A stretch of 64,000 nucleotides of DNA from Sanguinoderma infundibulare (lineage: Eukaryota; Basidiomycota; Agaricomycetes; Polyporales; Polyporaceae). Positions 32,503 to 44,437 of the stretch are shown here, one piece after another; the first letter of the stretch is position 1, and the number at the start of each line of letters is the position of its first letter. A program made the translations under genes and the position numbers. The DNA is taken from positions 2,294,001 through 2,358,000 of the forward strand of contig JAVLRN010000001.1 of assembly GCA_032821775.1 (NCBI GenBank), given 5' to 3'. The notes under the pieces were generated by a model. The model saw only the letters and a program-made list of their open reading frames with translations, made no database searches and was not told where the DNA came from.

Positions 32503-34026
32503 ATGGTGTCCGCCTCTGACAGTAGCCATGTCAGAATTGTAGGCGCTATCGCCGGCGTTGGTAGTGGTGAGGTCAAAGTACTGAGCTGGCAAACGGGATG
32601 GTATTGACCAGAAATTATGTCGATTCTTCCAGGGTTGACAAAGGTGATGATCCGACAGCTCCGCCTTTGCCTGCGATGCTTATTTTCTGTTCCGCATTAG
32701 GTTGCCGTTGGCCATGGGTAAGCTTCAGCCTCTAGGTAACGTCGTCAATTTTCTTCCGCTTTGCTTGCGGTATGCGATTTAACACTGCCGCGCCTTCTTT
32801 AGACACAGTGGTAGACCAATGCAAGGCTCACTACCCGAAGGTTTGATACCATAAAGACGCGGATGCAATGCTCGCCCGCCGGCACATACAAAGGCGCTGT
32901 CGATTGCCTGCTGAAGATTGTGCGGAATGAGGTGAGGTGTTGTACCATTGCTGGCGCCCAGCGTTTCAGCTCATCCTAACCGGTACCCCAATCCCAGTCG
33001 ATATTTGCTTTATACAAGGGGGCCACGCCGCCTGCGGTCGGATGGGCAGCTATTGACTCCCTACTCTTGGGTTCTTTACACAACTACCGTCTTTTCTTGA
33101 TCAGGCACGGCATGACGGAGCCTATCCCTGGATCAGACAGAAAGCGTCTGACGCTTGTGGGGCATGGGGTTGCTGGACTGTTCGCCGGATGGACAAGGTG
33201 CTGACTTAACATTTAACCTCTCATTTTCAAAGCTGATCATGATCACGGTTTCTATTGCAGTGCACTGCTCGCAACTCCTATGGAGCAACTAAAAGGTGGT
33301 TCATCTTCACCGTTGTCTTAGTCGTCGCAGTCCGCTGACGTCCAGGACAGTCAAACTGCAACTCCAAACACAGAATTCAGTTGCCGACCGTGTGTACAAA
33401 GGACCCATAGACTGTGCCAAGCAGATCGTCCGGTCGCATGGTGTACTTGGCCTCTGGTCTGGTTTTACCGGCAGCCTTGGGTTCCGCAGCAACTTCCTGT
33501 GGATGTTCGGCTCCTTTGAGGTGCTTATGAGGGGCTTCTCGACCCTGGACGGGACGCCCTATGCAGTGAGTTGCGGATGGTAGAGCGAGTTACGGTCCGT
33601 CACGACTGACAGGTGGTATAGGTGAGTACCCCGACAGCTAACTTCCTGTCTGGAGGTCTCGCTTCGTTCGTCTATTGGATTATGGCCATCCCTGCGGACA
33701 ACATCAAAAAGTAGGCCTTCACGCATACAATTAGCATGCTGGCCGTCCTTTGACCGAGCACTTTGCAGCCGTATGATGGCGACGCCACATGACCATCCCA
33801 AACCGTCCTTCAGGAGGACGGTGAGACAGATCGTTGCTGAAGGCGGTTACCGCGGATTCTACCGTGGGCTCGGACCAACGCTGTTGCGTGCGTTCCCGGT
33901 GAACGCTTCAGCACTGTGGGTGTACGAGGGTCTCATGAGACTACTTGAGGCGGAAAAGGTGAGCAGAAGGCAGCGCAAGCGACACTGTAGACCAGCTGAC
34001 GTGGAATTATGTAGACACGACATTGA
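32503..34026 (+). CDS. Mitochondrial carrier family protein (SLC25)
   Basis: Ten exons: 32503-32566, 32633-32643, 32701-32717, 32841-32931, 32998-33197, 33261-33295, 33351-33565, 33622-33710, 33769-33958, 34015-34026 (307 residues, the expected size). It is three repeats of about 100 residues. Repeat 1 is AIAGVGSGLTKVAVGH, then GFDTIKTRMQ. Repeat 2 has TPMEQLKVKLQ. Repeat 3 has IPADNIKNRMM. Repeats 2 and 3 match the PxDE-xx-K/R carrier signature; repeat 1 has Gly in place of Pro. GFYRGLGPTLLRAFPVNAS near the end is typical of the carnitine/ornithine/YMC branch. It exchanges a small metabolite across the inner mitochondrial membrane; the substrate cannot be assigned. Exons 2 and 3 are 11 and 17 nt. 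Confidence 0.9.
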
Positions 34027-34308
34027 CACCGGTTGCATTCGCCCACATCAATTACGACTACGCATCCTTATGTATACTAGTATACCGTATAGAGGGCATC
34101 GTTTCGTAGTAACCGTGCCACCATCCATTACCATATCATTACGTGCTCCACAACGACGACATCGATTAAATGAGGGTTGCCCAACGTTGTCCAGCTGCAA
34201 CGCTCTTCGAAGTCTCTATAGGCAAGGGGCTCAAGTCTGAACAGATAATTGCCAATATCCAAAGCAAAACAGAGCAGAACAATGGTATAGCGATTGAGTA
34301 ATACACTA

Positions 34309-36249
34309 TTATGTACTTGGCGTCATGGCGGTTTTCCGCCTATAGACATCCCATGCCTGGTATCCAACAGCCAATAGTGGAACAATAGATAGCATGAGCC
34401 AGATGCGCCAGTCGCGGAGGAGGCCCACTCTTCTCCGTGACGATGAATGTCTTCGACCATTCGCAGAGGGAGCCGCATGCCCATTCTGCTCGGATGATTC
34501 GACCAATCTGATAGTCCGTGCAAACAGGTTCTCCAGGCCGGTAGGCTCCTCAGGTGCGAAAAAGCGCTGGGGCCGAAGCCAGGAGCCATCATCAGTGTTT
34601 GGTTTCTTTGCAGGAGAAGCCGGGTCGATGTCCATTGCGTCCGGGTCTCGATCGTCGTCATCGTCCATGTCCACGTCCATGCCTGGGGATCGAGGTACGG
34701 TGCTGCTCGACCGTCGAGGGGGCGATGACGAAGAGGCCGTCGTGGACAAGGATGGGATCCCGAAGATAGGGTTCTGAATCGACGGACCACCCAAGACTGG
34801 GTTGTTGGAGAGAGAAAGGGTGGAGAACATGTCAGGTTCAGGAACGGCTGGAGTTCCATCTCGAGATGACGAAATTGAGGGGGTTTTCGACAACTGCCGC
34901 AAGTGCCCTTTAGAGTCCACTAATCGCACCACGGGAGGATGCTGCACCTTTAACACGAAGGCGCATGCCAATAGCGTCTAAACAACAAATAGGCCGAAGT
35001 TAGCAAGAAACAGAAATTCAACGGGGTCTGCGTCTGTACTTACAACTAGTTCGCAGACCAGCATCGTGGCAGAGTAGATACGCGCAGGCCGAGCGACGGG
35101 ATTTGTCCATAGGTGAATCATATCAAGGCTCGACCTTAACCTCGGTAAGACGAGCAACATTGCCGTCGTCAGCCTAGTCAACCAAACGACCACCTGCAAG
35201 ACCTGTCACGGAGCCCATAATATGTCAACGGTACGTCTTCGCGCCGCCGCTATGGCTTATGATAAATTTACTTACAATAAACTGCTTTTTGCCATGCACG
35301 CGGCCGGCTCTTCCTTGAAACTGGTACCTTCGGACGGTCGCATATGTCGGATCCCATGCCGTCCAGAAAATCGAGATCACCACGAGTCCAAGCAGCACTG
35401 GAGGGAATAAATTGTGGAGCGAAACAAGGTGGCACGACGCTGCGACTAACAAGACAATCTGAGACCAAGGACGGACTGAAAATGAGAGAAGGTTTCACTT
35501 ACTAGATGCATAGCCGGCTATCGCGGATCCCACACTGGCGGCGCACAAGCAACCACGTACGCGCCATATCCGCAGCTCGCGGTCCAGCTTGTCTCTCTGC
35601 TTTTGCGTGGCTGAAATGCGTCTCTGGTAGTCCGTACCCCGAGTATTCCGCAACGCGCTACCGAGCGCACGTACGCGGGCCATCTCGTTCTTCTTCTGGA
35701 TTTCTTGTTCGATCGTGGGCAGGCAATTGGCGCATACTGGAGGGTATCTAACTTCTATAGAGTGCTGGTATTCTGGAAGACACTCTAGACGTTTTTCGTA
35801 ATCGGGGTCCTAGTATGCAAAGGATGGCTTAGCGGAAAGAAGACGGGTGATGGTATGTGTGAGACGTACATCGGGGGGTGGCAGATAGTTGGCCAATAAG
35901 TTCTGAACCAACATTTGATTTGTCTGGCAAGTATGACAAAATGAGGTGCTCCCGTACATAGAGAGCAGTCGGTCTTTTCGCGGAGACGCTGTGGAGACAT
36001 AGGCTTCCTTAGGATCCTGAGCTTATGCACGACTTGAGCAGCGTACCTCGTCGCGCAAAAGAACGCGCGTTCAAGTTCTCGTCATGCATGGCGGGCTCAT
36101 CTGAGACAATCTCTCCCGTGGCATCGTAGCGGTTCCAACAGTCGCAGTGGGGGCACCGGAAGGAGCGCGGGTTTCGTGGGGCGGGAGTTACGCCCGACTG
36201 GCAGTAGAAGCAGAAGACAGCACTGGGCTGCTTGAACAGAGCAGACATC
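34309..36249 (-). CDS. IMA1: Inner nuclear membrane protein Ima1/Samp1 family
   Basis: The start chosen at 36249 gives MSALFKQPSAVFCFYCQSG; an in-frame start further out at 36380 is less likely. The Ima1 N-terminal zinc-binding domain shows CFYCQSGVTP, FRCPHCDCWNRYD, a CxTC-like region and CANCLP. A helical linker follows (NEMARVRALGSALRNTRG). After this come several membrane helices separated by short exons, then a Ser/Asp-rich nucleoplasmic or cytoplasmic loop (PGMDVDMDDDDDRDPDAM). A last helix, DWRIWLMLSIVPLLAVGYQ, lies near the C-terminus. In fission yeast Ima1 couples centromeric heterochromatin and the nuclear envelope to cytoskeletal forces. The exact number of exons in the middle is uncertain. 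It shares a 237-bp promoter with the SNAPc43-like gene. Confidence 0.85.
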
Positions 36250-36486
36250 GTAGGAGAGGTCAGAGGCGGAAATCGAGGAGGCCGAGCGCGGACAGGCGCG
36301 AGAGCATTGGTGGCTGAGAGCAAGCGAGTTGGCTCTCGGCTCCGGCGAGCGCGCGCGTCCTGCTGTTGGCTCCGCGCCATGGCACGTGCCTTCGACGCGT
36401 CCGTGCTCTTGTTTCTTGTTTGGCCCCGGCGTCTCCGAGACTCACGCTTGTCCTCTTACCGCCAGGCTGCTAGCCACGCTTTAGCC

Positions 36487-37765
36487 ATGTCCGTCGCCCT
36501 AGAGCCATCCGCCTCCAGGGGAGAAGTCACCCTCCAACCAAGTTACTTTACGTCGTCTCTATATGTCGACCCGCTGCGGGACGACATCTCCAGCCTCATC
36601 GCCCAGTTTACTGACCAATTCGACGACACCGTCCAGCTGCCGTTCGACTTGTTCAAGAAATTATGGACCGAACAGGGTTGGTCCTGGCTACATATGCGAG
36701 CGTATGACGGGCGAGCAAGGCAGTCATTCATCCGCACTACGGAAAGGCTTTTCGTCGGTGGGAAACACATACGGAAGTGTTTGTGTCTGACAAAGTACTG
36801 ACTTCCGTTGAACACTAGAACGCATGGCAGACACGGAAGGCCCTCTGACCCGAGTTGTGGCTCTCTTCTCCCTGTATACGTTTCACGCGACCCAACCATC
36901 TACCTCAACACCGCTGGTATATTCTACAACAAGGATCGACATCCCCATCGGTACGTGCCAAGTCTGTTCGCTTCGACATTCGTCTCATTATAAACATGTA
37001 GACATTTACGAGGCTATGGTGTCCCTGCCAACCGCCCTCAATGAAGACCGTCTACTTCGCTTGCGACCATATGTCCTGCATATATTGACAACTCTACTCG
37101 ACGACCGGGCGTTTCTCGTACTGCCAGAGTCCTCGCTACGGGCACAGCACCCCACACGGCTACCGCGCGAGATCTTCGTGCCCGATGGACAAGATCCCGC
37201 GCAGGTTCTCCAGGCCGCCGGCGCGGCTGACGTCGCCGACGAAACAGGTGTCGGCGCCCCTCAGAAGAAGAAAGGCCGCCCGTCCAAGCGCGACAAGATG
37301 CGGAAGACGAAGGACGCCTTGGCATCTCTCGAGAGATATGTCGACCGCAATGCCGTCACCGTTCCTGAACGACATCCCCATCATCCAGCCCACGCAGGCA
37401 GTACTCATGTCGTCCTCGGTCAAGCCCCCAACACTTCCTTGAACAATTATGTTGACCGCAAAAACGAGCTGCTGGCTGCCGTTTACGCCCCTGTCCCTGA
37501 TCGTGCTGGTTTCGGGGACATTTTGAATTCAAGACCAACAGAAGCATTGTGGCGTGCGAACGAGGCCGTTCTGGTGCGTTTGAAACAGATAGATGCGATG
37601 GCGGCGGAACAAGGGCTGGAGGTCGGCGGTGAGGGCGGTGAGAAAACAGGGCTCAGTCGTGTTGAACGAGCGGTCGGAGAGTTTCGCCAGTCAAGTGGTA
37701 TAGGAGCCCACTCAGGCATTCTAGGCTTGTTGGAGGGTGCCGGTATGGATCCAAGTGATGAATAA
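36487..37765 (+). CDS. snRNA-activating complex SNAP43-like protein
   Basis: The start is MSVALEPSASRGEV. The first domain contains LRDDISSLIAQFTDQF and FDLFKKLWTEQGWSWLHM. After an intron (donor probably GTGGGA near 36759, acceptor at 36820-36821) come ERMADTEGPLTRVVALF and SLYTFHATQPS. Another intron leads to DIYEAMVSLPTALNED. This order resembles SNAPC1/SNAP43, a subunit of the complex that recognises the proximal element of snRNA promoters. A basic segment, KKKGRPSKRDKMRKTK, contains an AT-hook-like GRP core. The C-terminus is mostly disordered, then EFRQSSGIGAHSGILGLLEG. The family call rests on pattern memory, not alignment. The donor of the first intron is uncertain (GTTGGT near 36677 is the alternative). 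Confidence 0.62.
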
Positions 37766-38397
37766 AGAAGCGCCTCAGTGAACATGCTGTCTTGCATTGC
37801 CCTGTGATCGCTTAAGAATCAACAACGTCAAGCCAAAGAAACGAAGTCAGCAGATTCCTCCGAGCAGCCACAATGCAGCATTTCCTCGGACGACGAGTTT
37901 GACTGCATTTCATGCAACACGGCGCTTTGTTATGGAAGGTGCATCATTCTCGCATCATGCGGCGTTAACTCACTGTTGACTGGGATGATGCAGAACTCGT
38001 TCTGGACCTCATTTCAAGTTGTCTTCCGGCCACGGTCTCCATTCGCGGTCTGCGCTGTAATCTAAATATTCGATGACTGAAACTGTCTATTTCATTCTAG
38101 TTCGCTTTGTGAACCATTTCAGGGTGGTTTGCAAGCAATCCATTGTTTACGAGGCAGGCGGGATACCATCTTTGATGCCACATTTTGTTCACCGCCCAAG
38201 ACTGATGGGTAGCATGCGTTCCAGCCCACTGCCCGCAGGCACCAACGACAGGACATCAGAATTGTGGCAAGAAGGGGCGTTTAGTTTTGTCCCTCCCCCA
38301 GTTGACGCGGCCCATCTTTCCCTCGTATCACCACCTCGCTCCTGAGGCATACACGGTCATTTCTTGTGTTGTGTAACTTATTACAGCCTTGCTGGAC
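37766..38397. other. Intergenic: upstream of first KRE6/SKN1 gene
   Basis: No gene seen. A CTTATTACAG acceptor-like site just before 38387 allows an unseen upstream leader exon for the next gene. Confidence 0.4.
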
Positions 38398-40767
38398 ATG
38401 GATCGGAAGGCCCCTGGTCCCCAGACTCGATTCTACCCCTCCATTTCGCCTTCCACTACCTCCTTGTTGTCGGCCAACGGGAACGATGAGGCCATGCCTC
38501 CCTTCGCTCGCTCATTGCGAGCTTCTGCCAGTTCCAATTCTATCGTATGTGATAGGGCTGTCTTTTTTGATGTAGACCGTTTCATTGACGTGACATTCTC
38601 GCTCGTGCACAGAACACTATTGACATGCCAAGGACCATCCAGGTCACCAACTCCATATCAAACAAGGTATGTTTGGGGAGGGCGGGTCTCAAAACCGTTC
38701 ACTTACGTCCGAGAAACGCCTCTTAGTATGTCCTCCCGCTGGACCCAGCGGCGTTCGATGGCCCAGAGGTCGACGACAGGCTGCACAGTCCTGATCCCGT
38801 GAGGGATAGAAAGTACGACGAGGGCGGGAGCCTCCTGACGACGCGTGGACTTATGAACCTCGGATGCATCTTCATCCTCGCGGTTGGCATAATCGCGCTC
38901 TTGTATAGTTTTTGTATCTGCATCGCCTCCCAGGGCTTTCACTGACCCGACGCATAGTGCTGGATACCCCCTCATCTCGTACTTCACGCGGTCGACACAA
39001 TCATCCCTCGGCGGGTTCAACTTGGGAGGAATCAACGCGTCGGGCCAGGTCCCGTCCATGGCTGGCAACTGGGGACTCATCGACCTCGACACGCCGGAAG
39101 AAGTCCGTACGAAGGTCGACTACGTGAGCGGGCAGACCTGGCAACTGGTCTTCAGCGACGAGTTCAACACCGACGGCCGCTCGTTCTACCCTGGAGACGA
39201 CCCTTACTGGGAGGCGGTCGACCTCCACTACTGGCAGACGAACAACAAGGAGTGGTACGACCCCGAATCGATCACGACCCGCAACGGTGCCCTCGAGATC
39301 CAGCTGTCCAGGAAGGAGAACCATGGGCTGAACTTTACGGGCGGGATGATGTCCACCTGGAACAAGTTCTGCTTCACCGGGGGCCTCTTCGAGGCCAATG
39401 TCTCGCTCCCTGGGTACAACAACATACATGGCCTGTGGCCCGCCATTTGGGCGATGGGAAACTTGGGCCGCGCCGGTTACGGTGCCTCGCTTGATGGGAT
39501 GGTAAGGCGCCATGTGTTGGACATCAGCGCGCTGTTGTCGGTTACTGATGGTTGACCCCGGTGACGGACAGTGGCCGTACACTTACGACGCGTGCGACGT
39601 AGGGACGGTGCTGAACCAAACACGGGAAGGCCTCCCGATCTCTGCGACGGCACAGGGGGAAAATGACATGAGCAATGGCGGCGTGCTATCGTACCTTCCA
39701 GGACAGAGGTTGTCGCGCTGCACTTGCCTTGGCGAGTCTCACCCCGGCCCTGTGCACGCGGATGGCAAGCAGTACGTTGGTCGCTCGGCACCGGAAATCG
39801 ATATGTTCGAAGCACAGGTATTCTACAAGTGCTGTGACTCCGGGGGTGGTGACTGAAGGGTTTTTTTTTTCACTAGATTAGCGACGATGGCAACGGCAAC
39901 AGCTTCGGTGCCGTATCTCAGTCTGGTCAATGGGGGGTAAGCCGGTATCTTTCAGGTGCATATTTGGTCCAGGCTGACGAGAGTTGTGATAGCCGTTCAA
40001 CTACCAGTACGTTTGGAAGAATACATCAGACAATCTCATCATCCCGGACACAACCAAATCTCAGTTGAACACCTACCTCGGAGGTGTCTACCAGCAGGCG
40101 ACGTCGGTTGTCACGGAGTGTAGTAAGTCCAAGTCTACGGTCTAATAATAGCGTCTGGATGGAATGTAATGTTGACGATCTGCACTAGACCAGGAGGCAT
40201 ATGAATTCAATGGTGGGAAGTACTCGGTCTATGGCTTCCAATACAAACCAGGGTTCGGGGACGCATACATCGCGTGGATCACCGATGGGCAGCTTGCTTG
40301 GCAGCTCAATGTTGCTGGCATGAGTGCGGACACCACAGTCGAGATCAGTGACCGGCCTGTTCCTCAAGAACCGATGGTGAGTGCACACATGCCGTCCGTT
40401 ACGGAGCCCCGTTCTGAGCTTCTCGATACGGGGATATGTCAGTATTTGATCATGAACTTGGGCATCTCGACGAACTTTGGGTTCGTCGACTTTGAGCACC
40501 TCCCGTTCCCGTCGACGCTTCGCGTTGATTGGATTCGGGTGTACCAGGACCCGAACAACATCAACATTGGTTGCGATCCTCCAGACTTCCCCACGGCGGC
40601 CTACATCAAGGAGTATATACCAGTCAATGCCTTCAATGCCATCCTCGATGACTGACCTCGCGCTTGCACTTAGGTATATCGAGGCGTATACGAACCCGAA
40701 TTTGACAACTTGGGTGAACGACTACGGGCAGTCGATTCCGAAGAACAGCTTCCTTGGACAATGCTAA
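38398..40767 (+). CDS. KRE6/SKN1 family beta-1,6-glucan synthesis protein (copy 1)
   Basis: Type II membrane protein with a GH16-like domain. The N-terminal cytoplasmic part MDRKAPGPQTRFYPSISP is followed by short exons. The membrane helix is LGCIFILAVGIIALL. The lumenal domain begins [20 protein letters not shown], then [40 protein letters not shown] and the GH16 catalytic-type motif EIDMFE (ExDxxE, at about 39794). It ends PKNSFLGQC, stop 40765-40767. Kre6/Skn1 act in the ER and Golgi and are needed for cell-wall beta-1,6-glucan; whether they are glycosidases or transglycosylases is not settled. An upstream leader exon is possible. The neighbouring copy 2 is a close paralog. Confidence 0.93.
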
Positions 40768-41366
40768 TGGCCTGCCGAGGAATACTTTCCATCACGATAC
40801 CTATCGCAGTTTCATCTCGTACGTCCTTATGCATACCCGAGTCCTCCACGGCTACCTCGTCGGCCGTACTCATGCTTGTGCCGCCCAGATTGTAAATCAT
40901 CGCATGACTGGTCAATATATTATTGCTATTCTTGAATATGGGGTGTGTAGAGGAGGACTGGCAACGGTAGGTGTGCGGCCTTTTGTGTGCATCTGTGACA
41001 GATGGCAGGTGTTGGGCAGGTCGTCGCGTCGCAATCGCGTCGGGTGAATGGATGAGTGATGGAGGCCGTGGGCAAGCGCTAAGCGATGAATGGGGCTTAT
41101 TCTTGGGCGCGGGATGGGATTGGCTGTTACGTCAGCATTCGCACGGGGAGTTGTTGCGGTTCTGGGGGTGGTCGGTGTGAGTTGGAGCGGTCTCTGTCCT
41201 TGTCCACCGCCCTCGCCGACGCCAGCATCGTCTCGTCGTTTGAACCCTTCCGTTCTTTACTTCCGACCACCTCTCTCCCTCCCCTCCTCCAACCGCCCGT
41301 CACATATCCCCCAGATACCCCCTTCGCCCCAGCTTTCTCCACTCCCCGCCGTCCTAGCAACTCGCT
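40768..41366. other. Intergenic between tandem KRE6/SKN1 copies
   Basis: Promoter of copy 2. The last 170 bases are CT-rich leader. No other gene seen. Confidence 0.4.
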
Positions 41367-43733
41367 ATGGCGTCTCAGATGCGCCAAACACCATACGCCC
41401 AGTCGGCAGCGCCCTCGACAGCAAGTCTCCTTGGGCCCGGCACGCAGAGCGTCCGCGCCGACCCCAGGCTTCGCAGCATTGGAAGCGTCTCATCCCTCGT
41501 CAGTATTCCACCTCGTCGTCAAGACGTATTCCTCTATCTCAGACTTATCTTGTCCCTAGAGTGACTCCCGGTATGTTACCTCTGGAAGACATGAGTCCGT
41601 TCCCCACTCTCTGGCCGACAAGGTACGTGCCTTCCTCTGACAGACCACGACCGTCCGTAACACCTCGCACTAGTTTTCGCTTGCCCCAGATCCCACGTCC
41701 TGGGGAGCGGACCTATCTGTGGATCACCAAGAAGGAGACGACTACCTCCACAATCCTGACCCCCGGAGGGACTACAAGAGCGATCAAGGAGGACACATCT
41801 TCACCTCAAGGGGTCTTGCTAACCTTGGCTGCTTGTTGGTCCTCTCCGTTGGCATGCTTACTCTCTTGTGAGAATTTGCGGTTTAATATTGTTCTTGCGA
41901 CGCGAGCCTCATGTTGCCTCCACAGCGCTGGCTACCCTTTAATCACGTACTTTACCCGCCCACGTCCATCCACCCTCGGCGGTTTCAACCTGGGAGGAAT
42001 CAATGCCTCGGGTCAGGTTCCGTCCATGGCCGGCAACTGGGGCCTCATCGACCTCGAGACGCCAACGGAATCACACACTTACGCTGATTTCCAGTCAGGC
42101 AAACAATGGCAGCTGATCTTCAGTGACGAGTTCAACACCGACGGCCGCACATTCTATCCTGGTGATGACCCTTACTGGGAGGCTGTCGACCTCCACTACT
42201 GGCAGACGAACAACATGGAGTGGTACGACCCCGAAGCGATTACGACCCGCAACGGTTCCCTCGAGATCACTCTATCCCGCAAGGAGACACATGACCTCAA
42301 CTTCCAGGGTGGAATGATGTCGACATGGAACAAGTTTTGCTTCACCGGTGGTCTGGTCCTCGCGTCTGTCGTGCTTCCGGGCATCAACAACGTCGTTGGT
42401 CTCTGGCCTGCTATCTGGACCATGGGCAACTTGGGCCGTGCTGGCTACGGTGCTAGTCTCGAAGGCATGGTACGTAGTCCACCGCCTAGCGACCAACGAA
42501 TGTCTTCTAATTCTGGTGTCCTTCGTATAGTGGCCGTACACCTACGATTCTTGCGACGTTGGTACCGCCCCTAACCAGACGCTGAACGGTCTACCCATTG
42601 CCGCTACGAACACTGGTACCAAGGACTACGACTTCGCGCTGTCTTACCTGCCCGGTCAGAAGCTTTCGCGTTGCACTTGCCCTGGCGAGTCCCACCCAGG
42701 ACCTGTGCACTCAGACGGTACCTATGTCGGCCGCGCGGCGCCAGAAATCGATATGTTCGAGGCACAGGTTCGTTGATGGTGGCACTTCACTTCCTGACGA
42801 GGTGCTGATTGCCTCGAATTGGACAGATCACAGGGACTCCGCTTACTGGTCAAGTTTCTCAGTCGGCGCAATGGGGCGTGAGTAATCCGTCGTTGGCTTA
42901 CTCTGAAGTCGTCTGACCAGCTACCTCGTAGCCGTTTAATGAGGACTACACCTGGTTCAACTCTTCGGACAACCTGATTATCCCAAACACGGCTATCAGT
43001 CAGCTCAACGGTTACAAGGGTGCCGCCTTCCAGCAAGCTAGTTCCGTTGTCACCGAGACAAGTGTGTGCTTGTCGAAGTCTGATTTGTAACTGGCCTAAC
43101 CACTGTATTATAGACCAACAGGCTTACGAGCTGACTGGAAACCAGTATTCTATTTACGGTATCCAGTACAAGCCCGGCTTTGATGGCGCAGTAAGTGTTT
43201 GGGCTAGGTTCCCGCTTTCCAACCACGGTTGACGTGTCCCATAGTACATTAGCTGGATCTCGGACGGCCAGCTCGCGTGGACACTCCACCAGGCTGGTTT
43301 CGCTGCGGATACTGTTGTGGAGATCGGGCCCCGCCCTGTTCCTCAAGAGCCCATGGTTAGTCAAGATATGTCGAGTGACAGTGTTTGATTCGGTCGCTAA
43401 CACCGGGATATCAGTACCTCATCGCGAACTTGGGCATGTCTACGAACTTCGGTTTCGTCGACCTCGACCACTTGACGTTCCCCACGTCCATGAAGGTCGA
43501 CTGGATTCGCGTGTACCAGGACCCGGACAACCTTAACATCGGCTGCGACCCCCCAGACTTCCCCACGGCGGCCTACATCAACGAGTGAGCGATAGGCATC
43601 TGCGTCGGCGTCATGGTTGTATCTGACCCAGATTCCTAGGTATATCGAGGCCTACACGAACCCGAACCTCACGACCTGGCGCGACGATTTCAAGCAACCG
43701 TTCCCCAAGAACAAATTCCTGGGCCAGTGCTGA
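41367..43733 (+). CDS. KRE6/SKN1 family beta-1,6-glucan synthesis protein (copy 2)
   Basis: The start is [18 protein letters not shown], with a different cytoplasmic tail from copy 1. The helix [14 protein letters not shown] leads into the lumenal domain, almost identical in layout: [66 protein letters not shown] (about 42744) and the end PKNKFLGQC. It has an intron between GFDGA and YISWI (from about 43191 to 43243) that copy 1 lacks; most other intron positions are shared. The role is as for copy 1, in cell-wall beta-1,6-glucan assembly. Direct tandem duplication is the simplest origin. Confidence 0.94.
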
Positions 43734-44186
43734 GCCCTTTCCGCCCGTCACTTTTGTTGCTGTCCGTGCTTTCGTTTTCCTCGAGAAGAATCTCAATCAC
43801 TTTGCATGGAGCCGTCGTCCGAAAGCATTGCGGGTCATTGGTTGCCCCTGGCGCCATCCGTGTCCGGTCGTTACTTTCCTCCCTCATAGCGCAATGTACT
43901 TCCACCGCATCATTATAGCATCTGTTTATTCCTCTTGTTCGGTTGTTTTTCTCGTTGATACTCGCGATCTATAGCTAGTCTACGTTGTTCTCCCAGCCCG
44001 GTTGCTTTTATTGGACTCTTGAATCTCTCGCTGATAATGACCCGAGTATTGTGGATGGTATCACCATGCCTAGCGAGTGGCGTGGCGTGATGAATCGAAG
44101 TACAGGTTAGCATTTGCGGAAGTGTATGAGCATTCACCGGTGGACCGAGTGTGTGCAGAGTAAAAAGCACTTGATGGGCCAATGAG
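43734..44186. other. Intergenic: KRE6/SKN1 copy 2 3' UTR and tRNA 3' flank
   Basis: No gene seen apart from the tRNA terminator listed separately. Confidence 0.4.
44162..44166 (-). terminator. RNA polymerase III terminator of tRNA-Asp
   Basis: Five T residues on the minus strand, 20 nt past the tRNA 3' end. Confidence 0.7.
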
Positions 44187-44258
44187 CTCCCTGGCGGGGA
44201 GTCGAACCCCGCTTTCGCGCGTGACAGGCGCGTGTACTAGCCGATATACTACCAGGGA
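44187..44258 (-). tRNA. tRNA-Asp (anticodon GTC)
   Basis: 72 nt, no intron. The acceptor stem TCCCTGG pairs with CCAGGGA, with discriminator G. The anticodon GTC sits exactly at positions 34-36 in the loop CCTGTCA, closed by CGCG pairs. The T-arm GCGGGGTTCGACTCCCCGC includes a consensus B box. No CCA is encoded, as expected for a eukaryote. Confidence 0.97.
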
Positions 44259-44437
44259 CTTGTTTCAAGCCTAACTCAAATTCCATATGACATGCTCGCA
44301 CAGACTGTGGCTGCCGTACCTACGGCTGCATGAACACAATTATCACAACATAGTCCAACTAATGTAAACATACAGCATAGTTCTAGTAATAGTACTAGTC
44401 CAGCAAAATGTCATGATTGTCTATATTCACTAGCTAG

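Noticed and set aside
41090..42574. A 494-codon + strand frame entering the second KRE6/SKN1 gene
   Set aside because: Its 5' part reads through promoter and introns in the wrong frame. The spliced start MASQMRQ at 41367 fits the family better.
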